DNA from: Candidatus Roizmanbacteria bacterium CG_4_10_14_0_8_um_filter_33_9
GTDB lineage: Bacteria; Patescibacteriota; Microgenomatia; UBA1406; GWC2-37-13
NCBI GenBank assembly: GCA_002785065.1
Contig: PFLI01000108.1
Span: 1-13,027, forward strand
DNA: 13,027 nucleotides
Reading direction: 5' to 3'
The notes under the pieces were generated by a model that saw only the letters and a list, made by a program, of their open reading frames with translations, was not told the DNA's origin and searched no databases. A program made the position numbers and the translations under genes. Shown one piece after another: positions 1 through 6,532 of the stretch (its first letter is position 1; each line of letters starts with the position of its first letter).

Positions 1-1
1 A

Positions 2-856
2 GGAGATTCTTATTTTTTTCATCTATTCGCATATAATCGAGGACTTTTTGAACAAAAAAAACACTACATTTCACTTAAGACAAACCCTATTCCTATTGTC
101 AAAAATACATCCGTACCGGAAGTATCAGCTGAAGGAATCTACGTTGTCGATCTTCCCTCTTTTACTCCCTTATTAAAAAGAAATGAACATGGTCGCTTTT
201 TTCCTGCCTCAACGACAAAAATCATTACCGCACTTGTTACCCGAGATTTGTACAAAACGGAAGATGTTATTACTATAAAAGAGACCACTTCCGAAGGTCA
301 AGTTATGAATTTAGTATATGGAGAAAAAATGTCGATTGAAAATATGCTGTATGGCTTATTAGTACACTCAGCAAACGATGCTGCTTATTCACTTGCAAAT
401 GATTATGGATATGACGTTTTTGTGAAAAAAATGAATGAAAAAGCGCAAGAACTTCATATGACTGAATCATTTTTTACCAATCCGGCTGGTTTTGATGATG
501 CAAGACAAACCACCTCACCATTTGATTTAGCTTTAACAGCCCGTCAACTTCTTCAAGATCCATATCTCTCTAAAATTGTGGGAACAAAAGAAATCATTAT
601 ATCCGACGTAAACTATACCTATTTTCATAAACTCACAAACGTAAACACCTTATTGGGAGAAATACAAGGATTAGGAGGTCTTAAAACGGGATATACCGAA
701 AACGCTGGAGAAAATCTGGTAAGTTTTTATAAAAAGAATGGAAATCAATATATTATCGTTGTTTTAAAAAGTCTTGACAGATTTACAGACACTAAAAATA
801 TTATTAAATGGATTGACGAAAGTATCACCTATCTTCCCATGCCTACTTACAATTGA
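2..856 (+). CDS. D-alanyl-D-alanine carboxypeptidase (peptidase S11), 5'-truncated by window edge
   Basis: This is a penicillin-binding-protein-type carboxypeptidase that trims the terminal D-Ala from peptidoglycan stem peptides outside the membrane. The reading frame is open to the window edge, so the start and any signal peptide lie upstream; a TTG at 248 is not the start because the catalytic motif precedes it. All three serine-peptidase motifs are visible: STTK (active-site Ser codon at 209-211, Lys at 218-220), SAN (Ser codon at 368-370) and KTG (Lys codon at 683-685). The visible part is 284 residues. The protein ends about 55 residues after KTG, so the C-terminal PBP5_C beta domain and amphipathic anchor of E. 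coli DacA-type enzymes appear absent. The stop overlaps the 3' end of the convergent gene by 10 bases. The family is secure; which S11 subgroup it belongs to is not. Confidence 0.93.
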   Translation, partial: GDSYFFHLFAYNRGLFEQKKHYISLKTNPIPIVKNTSVPEVSAEGIYVVDLPSFTPLLKRNEHGRFFPASTTKIITALVTRDLYKTEDVITIKETTSEGQVMNLVYGEKMSIENMLYGLLVHSANDAAYSLANDYGYDVFVKKMNEKAQELHMTESFFTNPAGFDDARQTTSPFDLALTARQLLQDPYLSKIVGTKEIIISDVNYTYFHKLTNVNTLLGEIQGLGGLKTGYTENAGENLVSFYKKNGNQYIIVVLKSLDRFTDTKNIIKWIDESITYLPMPTYN

Positions 857-1929
857 GAATAGTCAACATAATAGTTATCAGGAAGTGCATTGACATATGC
901 AACAAAATTATTATCCCCTAAAAATACATAAAGCGGTTGCATATATTCTTGATATGTGTCGGGATCTAAATAAGCAAAAAACATTTTTTTTATAAGCACA
1001 TCCTCTGATTCATTGTTTGTATGCGAAATTATAAATCCTTTTCCTGCTTTTAATTTCTCAAAAGCCTCATCGCCATTTATTACTGGATAAATACCGATCT
1101 GATCATTTGATTTCTCAAAATATTTAATTTGTGATCTGATCACTTTATAACCTCCATCTTTTAAAAAGATCATTGTTACAAAATCTTGACTATTATGAAA
1201 AGACGGCGATACAATAGGAAAATCTGTCGGAATACCGGGAACATCTGCTCGATAAAAATCAACCTCAACCATATTCGCACCATTATTTTCCTCCAAAATC
1301 GTCATTTCCTTATTATCTTTATTGTAATTAAAAAAAATTACATTTGTTTTTCCACGAGCGAGTTCATCCGGATACCGATCAAATGAAGAAAGATAATTTA
1401 TCGCGCTTTGTTTTGCTATTTCACCCTCAGGGGTAGCTGCTTGATCAAAATACCCTGATGCTGCATCTAAATTATATTCATAACTAAAATTATAATTTAA
1501 AATACTCACCTCAAGCTTTTGTTTTCTGTCATTAAATGAGGCTGTTTTAGTTTCTTCGTTTAACTCATGTTTAATTTCTTCCGTAACAAAACCCATCGAC
1601 TTCGCCATGAGATAAATTTTTTGAACATACCCCAGTTGAAACCTGTTTACCGGAAGAAAAAATACTTTAGCAGAATCCGTTGATGTAACAGGTGCCCCTT
1701 CGATATTATCAAAGGTATATTTTAAACCACCGCTCGTTGTTGCATACTCAAATACAGGTGATTTAATTTGATTAAAAACCGTATTTAATACTATTTGTTG
1801 AGGAGTATTGTGCTTTGTTAATAACAAAACAAGTTTAATGGAATAAAATATAATAAAAAAAATAATAATAAAAAGCAGAAAAACGGGAGCAAACTTTCGA
1901 ATATAAAATGTTACCGCAGTTAAGGTCAT
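847..1929 (-). CDS. Membrane-anchored hypothetical protein
   Basis: A 360-residue protein of unknown function. Residues about 13-38 form one strongly hydrophobic segment after a short basic N-terminus, so this is probably a signal anchor with the remaining roughly 320 residues outside the cell. The exported part is polar and aromatic-rich, without cysteines or a recognised catalytic motif. Near the C-terminus is a Tyr/Asp/Pro-rich stretch (AYLDPDTYQEYMQPLYVF) that I associate, from memory only, with conserved CPR hypothetical proteins. It is convergent with the carboxypeptidase gene (10-base overlap) and divergent from the hydrogenase genes (59 bases between start codons). A surface or cell-envelope role is possible from topology and neighbour, but nothing shows it directly. 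Confidence 0.8.
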   Translation of the reverse strand: MTLTAVTFYIRKFAPVFLLFIIIFFIIFYSIKLVLLLTKHNTPQQIVLNTVFNQIKSPVFEYATTSGGLKYTFDNIEGAPVTSTDSAKVFFLPVNRFQLGYVQKIYLMAKSMGFVTEEIKHELNEETKTASFNDRKQKLEVSILNYNFSYEYNLDAASGYFDQAATPEGEIAKQSAINYLSSFDRYPDELARGKTNVIFFNYNKDNKEMTILEENNGANMVEVDFYRADVPGIPTDFPIVSPSFHNSQDFVTMIFLKDGGYKVIRSQIKYFEKSNDQIGIYPVINGDEAFEKLKAGKGFIISHTNNESEDVLIKKMFFAYLDPDTYQEYMQPLYVFLGDNNFVAYVNALPDNYYVDYSQL

Positions 1930-1988
1930 GTCTTATGATAACAAAAAAGACTAAGAAAATAACATTGAATTTTGATAGAATGATTCTT
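1930..1988. promoter_or_regulatory. Divergent promoter region between hypothetical gene and hydrogenase genes
   Basis: These 59 bases must drive both flanking genes. On the plus strand a TAGAAT hexamer at 1976-1981 (five of six to the -10 consensus) ends 7 bases before the hydrogenase ATG at 1989. On the minus strand TATCAT (plus positions 1940-1935) ends 5 bases before the other gene's ATG at 1929. Neither has a convincing -35 at 16-18 bases. If real, both messages would be essentially leaderless. AT-rich chance matches are a genuine alternative. Confidence 0.4.
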
Positions 1989-2468
1989 ATGGCAAAAAAA
2001 ATAAGAATTGGTTGGTTTACTTTTACATGTTGTGAAGACTCAACTATTTTATTCACTGAACTTTTAAATACGTATTACAAAGAGTGGTTGCCAAAACTGG
2101 AATTTGTCCATGCGCGTATTTTACGAAAAGATGACGCAAATGAAATTCAACAAATGGATATTGCCTTTGTAGAAGGTGCTATTAGCTCTGATACACAAGA
2201 AACCAAACTAAAACAAATTCGAGAAAAAGCCACAAAACTCGTTGCGATTGGCTCGTGTGCGGTAACCGGAGCTCCCTCAAATCAACGGAATCTTTTTAAC
2301 GCAGAACAAAATGTGCAAATAAAAGAAATACTTGAAAAGTTTAAATATAAAGAAAAGGTCCTAAAGTTAGCCGATGTTGTTACCGTTGATGAATCTATTC
2401 CTGGATGTCCAATGAACGAAAAGCTATTTTTATTATTAATGGAAAAATATTTGAATGCACAATCCTAA
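1989..2468 (+). CDS. [NiFe] hydrogenase small subunit, minimal one-cluster form
   Basis: This 159-residue protein belongs to the NADH:ubiquinone oxidoreductase 20 kDa / hydrogenase small subunit family and should carry the iron-sulfur cluster that passes electrons to or from the nickel site. Family features in order are the TCCEDS motif (Cys14, Cys15), AFVEGA at 59-64, VAIGSCAVTG (Cys90) and the PGCP motif (Cys140). Those four are the only cysteines, enough for one [4Fe-4S] cluster. The C-terminal ferredoxin-like region that holds medial and distal clusters in many hydrogenases is absent. Hydrogenases usually have CxxC at the first site; here it is Cys-Cys-Glu-Asp-Ser, with Ser where the second Cys would align, resembling the tandem cysteines of NuoB. 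The ATG at 1989 is preferred over an in-frame ATG at 1980 because the family's N-terminal strand begins there and a -10-like box is suitably placed. Its end overlaps the large-subunit start by 14 bases. Confidence 0.9.
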   Translation: MAKKIRIGWFTFTCCEDSTILFTELLNTYYKEWLPKLEFVHARILRKDDANEIQQMDIAFVEGAISSDTQETKLKQIREKATKLVAIGSCAVTGAPSNQRNLFNAEQNVQIKEILEKFKYKEKVLKLADVVTVDESIPGCPMNEKLFLLLMEKYLNAQS

Positions 2469-3786
2469 TTTTGATTTTATACCGGGAAGTAAAGACTTTA
2501 AAATCCAGTTGGATGAAATCTCTAAAATAGAAGGCGCAGCTTCTTTGGAGGTCGAAGTTAAAGATGGAAGAGTGGAAGATTTAAAGTTTAGTATCTCGGA
2601 ATGGAAACGATTTTATACTCAAGCTATTCAAGGTAAGCCCGCGGTTGCTGTACCCTCACTTGTCAGCCGTATATGCGGAACCTGTTCAAATGCCCATCTA
2701 TTGGCTTCTCTCAAAGCGGTTGAAAATGCATTTGACATTACCATCTCACAACAAACATTACTACTACGTAAACTGCTATATCATGGTCTTATTATCCGCG
2801 ATCATGCTCTCCACCTATATATTTTTGCACTTCCAGATGTTTTCAAAAAAAACTCTATACTCGATTTTGACATGGAAGACCCTGTACAACATAACATGCT
2901 TGACGATGCTTTCAGCGTGAAGGAAGTTGGTAATAAACTCTCAATCGTTATCGGAGGAAGATCTGTTCATGCGCCATTTCCAACAGTTGGAGGTTTTCTT
3001 AAACTCCCAAAAATTGATGATATAAAAACAATGAGGAATGAACTTTTATCAATTCGCCCAAAAATTCTCTCGCTTATTGAGCTTTTTGCAAAAACTTCCT
3101 TTTTTCACGAAGTACAAGCACCTTTTGTTTTTACTTCGCTCGTTTCACATGATTTTTCTTATTTAGAAGGAGAAATAAGAACTTCTGAAGGAAATACAAT
3201 ACAACAAAGCAATTTTGATGAACATCTTCATGCGGTTATTATCCCCTATTCTCACGCGCGAGGTTTTTCTTTTGAAGGAAACTTACTTATGGTCGGCGCC
3301 ATTGCCCGCTTGACTCTCGGAAAACAATATCTTAATAAAAAAACGCTGAAAGACACAGAAAAATATCTGTCATTTTTTCCAACAAAAAATCTCTTTTATA
3401 ATAACCTTGCACAAGCAATCGAAATATTACATTCAATTGATCAATCGATCGAATTAATTGAGTCTGTAACAACCATTGCTCCTGAACCACCAATAAAACC
3501 TGTCTTAAAAGAAACGAGCGGGGTTGGTGTTATTGAAGCACCACGAGGAACACTTTATTACAAATTTGAAATCAATAAAGAAGGCGTTGTACAAAAAGGC
3601 GAAATCATTGTACCAACAGGACAAAATCAAGTAATAATGGAACGTGCAATTAAAGAGATTGTTGAAAATCTTGTTCGACTTGGAGCAACAAAAGAAAAGA
3701 TAGTTTATGAGATTGAAAAATTTATTCGGGCATTTGACCCATGTATGTCTTGTGCTTCACACTTTCTTAAAGTAAACTGGAAATAA
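2455..3786 (+). CDS. [NiFe] hydrogenase large (catalytic) subunit
   Basis: This 443-residue catalytic subunit should bind the Ni-Fe(CN)2CO site for reversible H2 activation. Both metal motifs are intact: L1 RICGTC...H (Arg72, Cys74, Cys77, His81) and L2 DPCMSCASH (Asp428, Cys430, Cys433, His436). Other family signatures are KIEG near residues 24-27 (Ala28 follows where many homologues have His), GGRSVH at 167-172 and EAPRGTL at 361-367. Seven residues (FLKVNWK) follow His436, matching the C-terminal extension removed by a maturation protease, and such a protease is encoded convergently. The subunit resembles cytoplasmic group 3 enzymes rather than group 1, because there is no twin-arginine signal on its partner and the partner is short; the exact group cannot be settled by eye. 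The gene overlaps the small-subunit gene by 14 bases, so translation is probably coupled. Confidence 0.95.
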   Translation: MHNPNFDFIPGSKDFKIQLDEISKIEGAASLEVEVKDGRVEDLKFSISEWKRFYTQAIQGKPAVAVPSLVSRICGTCSNAHLLASLKAVENAFDITISQQTLLLRKLLYHGLIIRDHALHLYIFALPDVFKKNSILDFDMEDPVQHNMLDDAFSVKEVGNKLSIVIGGRSVHAPFPTVGGFLKLPKIDDIKTMRNELLSIRPKILSLIELFAKTSFFHEVQAPFVFTSLVSHDFSYLEGEIRTSEGNTIQQSNFDEHLHAVIIPYSHARGFSFEGNLLMVGAIARLTLGKQYLNKKTLKDTEKYLSFFPTKNLFYNNLAQAIEILHSIDQSIELIESVTTIAPEPPIKPVLKETSGVGVIEAPRGTLYYKFEINKEGVVQKGEIIVPTGQNQVIMERAIKEIVENLVRLGATKEKIVYEIEKFIRAFDPCMSCASHFLKVNWK

Positions 3787-4159
3787 TTTGTATTGTTTTA
3801 TTAAGCTCTTTCTTAATAACTAAATACATAGGAAGTCCAATTATTTTTACAGAATTGATTTTCCCCATTTTTTTAAGCAAAAGCAAATGGAGTAACAAAT
3901 CATAATCATGAGGCGATATTGGTGTCTTTTCAATATTCTGCAGATTTGTAAAATCAAGAAGTGTTGTTGAAGAAATCCCTTTTACCGTATCTAAAATAAT
4001 TATGTCTTTCTCTTTTTTGGGAGGAAAATCTTCATTTGGATCAGTTAAAATAAATTGTATTTCCGGAAATTTCCTCTGAAGTACTGGCATAATTAATAAT
4101 GCACCAATATCCTCTTTTACAAAAGTATTTCCGAAAACATATATTCTTAGTTTATTCAT
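3767..4159 (-). CDS. Hydrogenase maturation protease (HycI/HyaD-type)
   Basis: A 130-residue endopeptidase that, by family, removes the C-terminal peptide of the hydrogenase large subunit once nickel is inserted. The N-terminal motif FGNTFVKEDIG (residues 9-19) matches the family GN-x4-DD-x-G motif with one residue fewer after the acidic pair; Glu16/Asp17, Asp57 (in ILDTVKG) and His83 (in SPHDYDL) correspond to the family's nickel-recognition residues. The ATG at 4159 is chosen over an upstream TTG at 4171 because the core strand starts immediately after it. It is last in the minus-strand operon, its start overlapping the DUF6390 gene by 8 bases. Its stop lies inside the convergent large-subunit gene, giving a 20-base antisense overlap over the codons of the tail it should cleave. 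Confidence 0.88.
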   Translation of the reverse strand: MNKLRIYVFGNTFVKEDIGALLIMPVLQRKFPEIQFILTDPNEDFPPKKEKDIIILDTVKGISSTTLLDFTNLQNIEKTPISPHDYDLLLHLLLLKKMGKINSVKIIGLPMYLVIKKELNKTIQIISSLL

Positions 4160-4919
4160 TATAAAAATCAATTGCTTTTTGGGTGTAATATTTCAAATTT
4201 TTTACTTGAGATAAAGTCAACTTATCACAAACATGTCCCCAGTGAAAACTCACCCAATCCCCTTGCTTTAAATCAACGCACAACAAAGTGTCTTTGTAAT
4301 TTATTTTTGACTCCTTCTTTATTGCATTGCCCAACATTAGTTTATTATCTTTTAGTAATAATGGCTTCGTTTCTACCATGACAATAACATCTGTTTTTCC
4401 ATTTTGAGATTTGAATTTTGAAATTTGAGATTTTATTACTCTTCCCCAACCAATCCTACACTCATCCATAGTTCTTAACGTATGAAAACTTGGGTCGTTT
4501 CCGGTTCTTTTAAAAATATTAAAAACATGGAATGAATGATGAGGGTAGATTTTCTGAGTATTCAATTTATGAGTAAGTATATTAAGTCCCTTATTACCTA
4601 ATTTTTTTGCAAGATGAAACTTTTCATCAAGAAGATATGAGTAATCTTTACTTGAAATATGTTGCAGAAGTTGATTTCCTAACCAATATGCCTCAACTAC
4701 TTTCTTATCAAATTTGTCACTAATATTATTTTCCTTGGCAATAAGAGTAAGGTTTAAATAAAGTGTTTCAAACTCTGATAGAATTGATTGGACTTCTTGA
4801 TCTGCAATTCCTTCTTTTAAATGATCAGTTAGCGACTTATTTTCGTCAGGACCACAATAACCAAAAAAATTAGGCGCAACTGAATATTTTGCACAAAGCA
4901 ATAATCCTTGTTTATTCAT
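4152..4919 (-). CDS. DUF6390 family protein, hydrogenase-associated
   Basis: A 255-residue soluble protein matching the DUF6390 pattern as I remember it: LLCAKYSVAPNFFGYCGP near the N-terminus, VVEAYWLGNQLL at 74-85, PHHSFHVF at 126-133, CRIGWGRV at 154-161 and GDWVSFHWGHVCDKLT at 220-235. I recall homologues next to hydrogenase genes in other bacteria. The biochemical role is unknown. The region from about residue 150 to 235 resembles HypC in layout: a Cys followed by a glycine/valine strand at its start, and GD-x-V-x2-H-x-G near its end. A role in Fe(CN)2CO assembly or as a large-subunit chaperone is inferred. A run of 7-base tandem units (4403-4437) encodes residues 161-173, probably a loop insertion. 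The start overlaps the EamA gene end by 8 bases. Confidence 0.82.
   Translation of the reverse strand: MNKQGLLLCAKYSVAPNFFGYCGPDENKSLTDHLKEGIADQEVQSILSEFETLYLNLTLIAKENNISDKFDKKVVEAYWLGNQLLQHISSKDYSYLLDEKFHLAKKLGNKGLNILTHKLNTQKIYPHHSFHVFNIFKRTGNDPSFHTLRTMDECRIGWGRVIKSQISKFKSQNGKTDVIVMVETKPLLLKDNKLMLGNAIKKESKINYKDTLLCVDLKQGDWVSFHWGHVCDKLTLSQVKNLKYYTQKAIDFYNE
4403..4437 (+). repeat. Heptamer tandem repeat inside the DUF6390 gene
   Basis: Five consecutive 7-base units are visible on the plus strand: TTTGAGA, TTTGAAT, TTTGAAA, TTTGAGA and a degenerate TTTTATT. Because 7 is not a multiple of 3, the units are read in changing frames and encode no peptide repeat. Thirty-five bases added to a gene would shift the frame unless flanking changes compensated, yet the frame is intact. 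Confidence 0.75.
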
Positions 4920-5823
4920 GAGGTCGAATAAAAAGTCTGAATTTCTTTATGAAAGGTATTATCAGAACTCCCATCGCAGCAACAATACAAATTGTAGTAT
5001 ACAAATCATTTTTCAGTAAAGGTATACGAGTAAATGATACGCTCAACATATTACCTACCACTAGTGAAAATGTTAAAATGAGCGATACTAAACTTATTGG
5101 AGCGTATTTGAGAGCCCTATACCAAGTGAAGACATAAAAAAACAAAATGCTCCCACCAACAAAAATTGTTTTCCATTGCATAAAATTTAATCCGATAAGC
5201 AACTTTCCTTTCCCTGAAAAAAGCGTTATTAATACCAATATAACACCACCAACTACCATTCGAAACAATGCTACGAGTTCAGATGAAGTTTTGGATAGTA
5301 TTTTTTTTGCTAAAACGTTTTCAATTGACCAAAAAATTGTTGCTATCAAAACAAGCTGTTCACCTTTACCAAATTTAGGTGTAAATGGTGCAAAAAAATA
5401 AGTTCCTATACATACTAAAACACCCGTGATTATATAGTTGACCTTAACCTTTTCTTTCAAAGTAAAAATACCAAGAATTGCTACCCAGATAAAAAGAGAT
5501 TTATGAATCATATTGGCAGACTGTGCTCCGATAAGTTTTATACCGCTAAAAAAAAGATAAAAAGAAATACTCCCTCCAACAATCCCAATTATCAATAAAG
5601 TTAACAGTTCCTTTTTTGACAGTTTTGATATCTGTTTTAGATTATTAGTAAGCAAAAACAATAAAAGAAATATTATTCCAACATAACTATTTCTTGCTGT
5701 AGCTAAAATAAGCGGATCGATTTTTACTACTGATATTTTCGAATAAAAAATAGCAATCCCCGAAATAACTGAGGCGGCAAATGCTAGAGTAATACCTTTA
5801 TGAATTTGTTTTATGTTTTTCAT
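4912..5823 (-). CDS. EamA/DMT-superfamily transporter (10 membrane segments)
   Basis: A 303-residue integral membrane protein with about ten hydrophobic segments in two five-helix halves, the usual architecture of a full-length EamA (drug/metabolite transporter) protein. Recognisable elements are the lysine-rich loop ending the first half's helix (FTLKEKVKVNY) and the second-half start WSIENVLAKKILSK. The substrate cannot be read from sequence. It sits inside the hydrogenase maturation operon, overlapping hypC by 26 bases upstream and the DUF6390 gene by 8 bases downstream, so co-expression is likely. Import of a metabolite or metal needed for the enzyme is possible, but the family is not a known nickel transporter, so this is only inference. 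It is unrelated at a glance to the half-size EamA gene at 7097. Confidence 0.9.
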   Translation of the reverse strand: MKNIKQIHKGITLAFAASVISGIAIFYSKISVVKIDPLILATARNSYVGIIFLLLFLLTNNLKQISKLSKKELLTLLIIGIVGGSISFYLFFSGIKLIGAQSANMIHKSLFIWVAILGIFTLKEKVKVNYIITGVLVCIGTYFFAPFTPKFGKGEQLVLIATIFWSIENVLAKKILSKTSSELVALFRMVVGGVILVLITLFSGKGKLLIGLNFMQWKTIFVGGSILFFYVFTWYRALKYAPISLVSLILTFSLVVGNMLSVSFTRIPLLKNDLYTTICIVAAMGVLIIPFIKKFRLFIRPHE

Positions 5824-5983
5824 GTTTTGTTACTTTATTAATAATAAGATTTCCATATACCATAACTTCATCATTTGCGTGTAATTTACCCACCTTTTTA
5901 TCATAAAAAGCCTTCATTCCGTTTGTGAGCATAACCACGTTTTTATCGATTGACTTTACTTTATAAGGAACAAGATAACACAT
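5798..5983 (-). CDS. hypC: HypC/HupF-type hydrogenase assembly chaperone
   Basis: A 61-residue protein with the diagnostic HypC N-terminus: Met-Cys at 1-2 followed by YLVPYKV, equivalent to MC-x3-P-x2-V of the family. HypC's Cys2, with HypD, carries the Fe(CN)2CO moiety and delivers it to the large subunit. The beta-rich remainder and the near-terminal NDEVMVYGNLIINKV also fit, although the usual GDYV-x-VH-x-G element here has Asn for Gly and Tyr43 where many HypC proteins have His. It is slightly shorter than typical HypC (about 75-95 residues). The start is one base after the stop of the upstream gene, and the end overlaps the EamA gene by 26 bases. HypD and the other Hyp proteins are not in the window. 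Confidence 0.85.
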   Translation of the reverse strand: MCYLVPYKVKSIDKNVVMLTNGMKAFYDKKVGKLHANDEVMVYGNLIINKVTKHEKHKTNS

Positions 5984-5984
5984 A

Positions 5985-6530
5985 TTATTCTCTACAACAA
6001 TCTAAAACTTTCCCAATCATACTACTCATCTTACCTAAAAAGCTGTTTCCTTTTTCATCTTTGTATTCAATAGGTGCCTCTCTCTTGTCAGGAAATGCTT
6101 TATTTTTTTCAAGTTCTTTTTTATTCACAACACCCAAATTTAAACCCCAAAACAAATTATATAAATGATATGACTTTTCAAATAAATCATATCCTTTTTC
6201 TTTTTCACCATTTTTTAAAGCTTTTGTACCAACCTCCATAATCCGCATAGACGCTGCAAGTAAATGCTTGCTAATACACCATACCTCTCCATTGTATTCT
6301 TTAATGATCTGCTTCAAAAGCTCAACGCGCATTTTCCGTACTTCATCCAGTAAATCATAATATTTTTTGTCTCCGGTTTTCCCTCCTGAAAAAAATAAAT
6401 GTTCCTCAATTGATATTAAATTCATAATCCCTATTGATAAATCCTCACCTGGTGAAAGATCAAGTTTTTCACCTTTCTCTATTCTTTTAACTTTGTCCAT
6501 AAACTGTTTAAGATCGTTTGTATCTATCAT
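5985..6530 (-). CDS. Conserved hypothetical helical protein in hydrogenase operon
   Basis: A 181-residue soluble protein that I cannot assign to a named family. It appears almost entirely helical in the region 30-135. Potential metal or active-site residues are clustered: Glu42-Glu43-His44 in one helix, the WCISKH motif (Trp84, Cys85, His89) in another, and adjacent Cys178-Cys179 three residues from the end. It lies between the CPVC membrane protein (2-base gap) and hypC (1-base gap), so it is almost certainly co-translated with hydrogenase maturation genes. From context it could be a dedicated assembly factor, a nickel-binding protein or a subunit of the complex; nothing visible decides between these. 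Confidence 0.8.
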   Translation of the reverse strand: MIDTNDLKQFMDKVKRIEKGEKLDLSPGEDLSIGIMNLISIEEHLFFSGGKTGDKKYYDLLDEVRKMRVELLKQIIKEYNGEVWCISKHLLAASMRIMEVGTKALKNGEKEKGYDLFEKSYHLYNLFWGLNLGVVNKKELEKNKAFPDKREAPIEYKDEKGNSFLGKMSSMIGKVLDCCRE

Positions 6531-6532
6531 AA

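Noticed and set aside
248..856. TTG at 248 as start of a complete 202-residue carboxypeptidase
   Set aside because: The catalytic STTK motif is upstream of it in the same open frame, so the gene starts before the window.
2645..2920. 91-codon open frame inside the hydrogenase large subunit gene
   Set aside because: Shadow of the L1 region in another frame; the real frame has intact nickel motifs.
1989..3786. Hydrogenase genes as complex I subunits NuoB/NuoD because of the tandem Cys-Cys
   Set aside because: The large subunit has both CxxC nickel motifs and a cleavable C-terminal tail, and maturation genes are adjacent; complex I lacks these.
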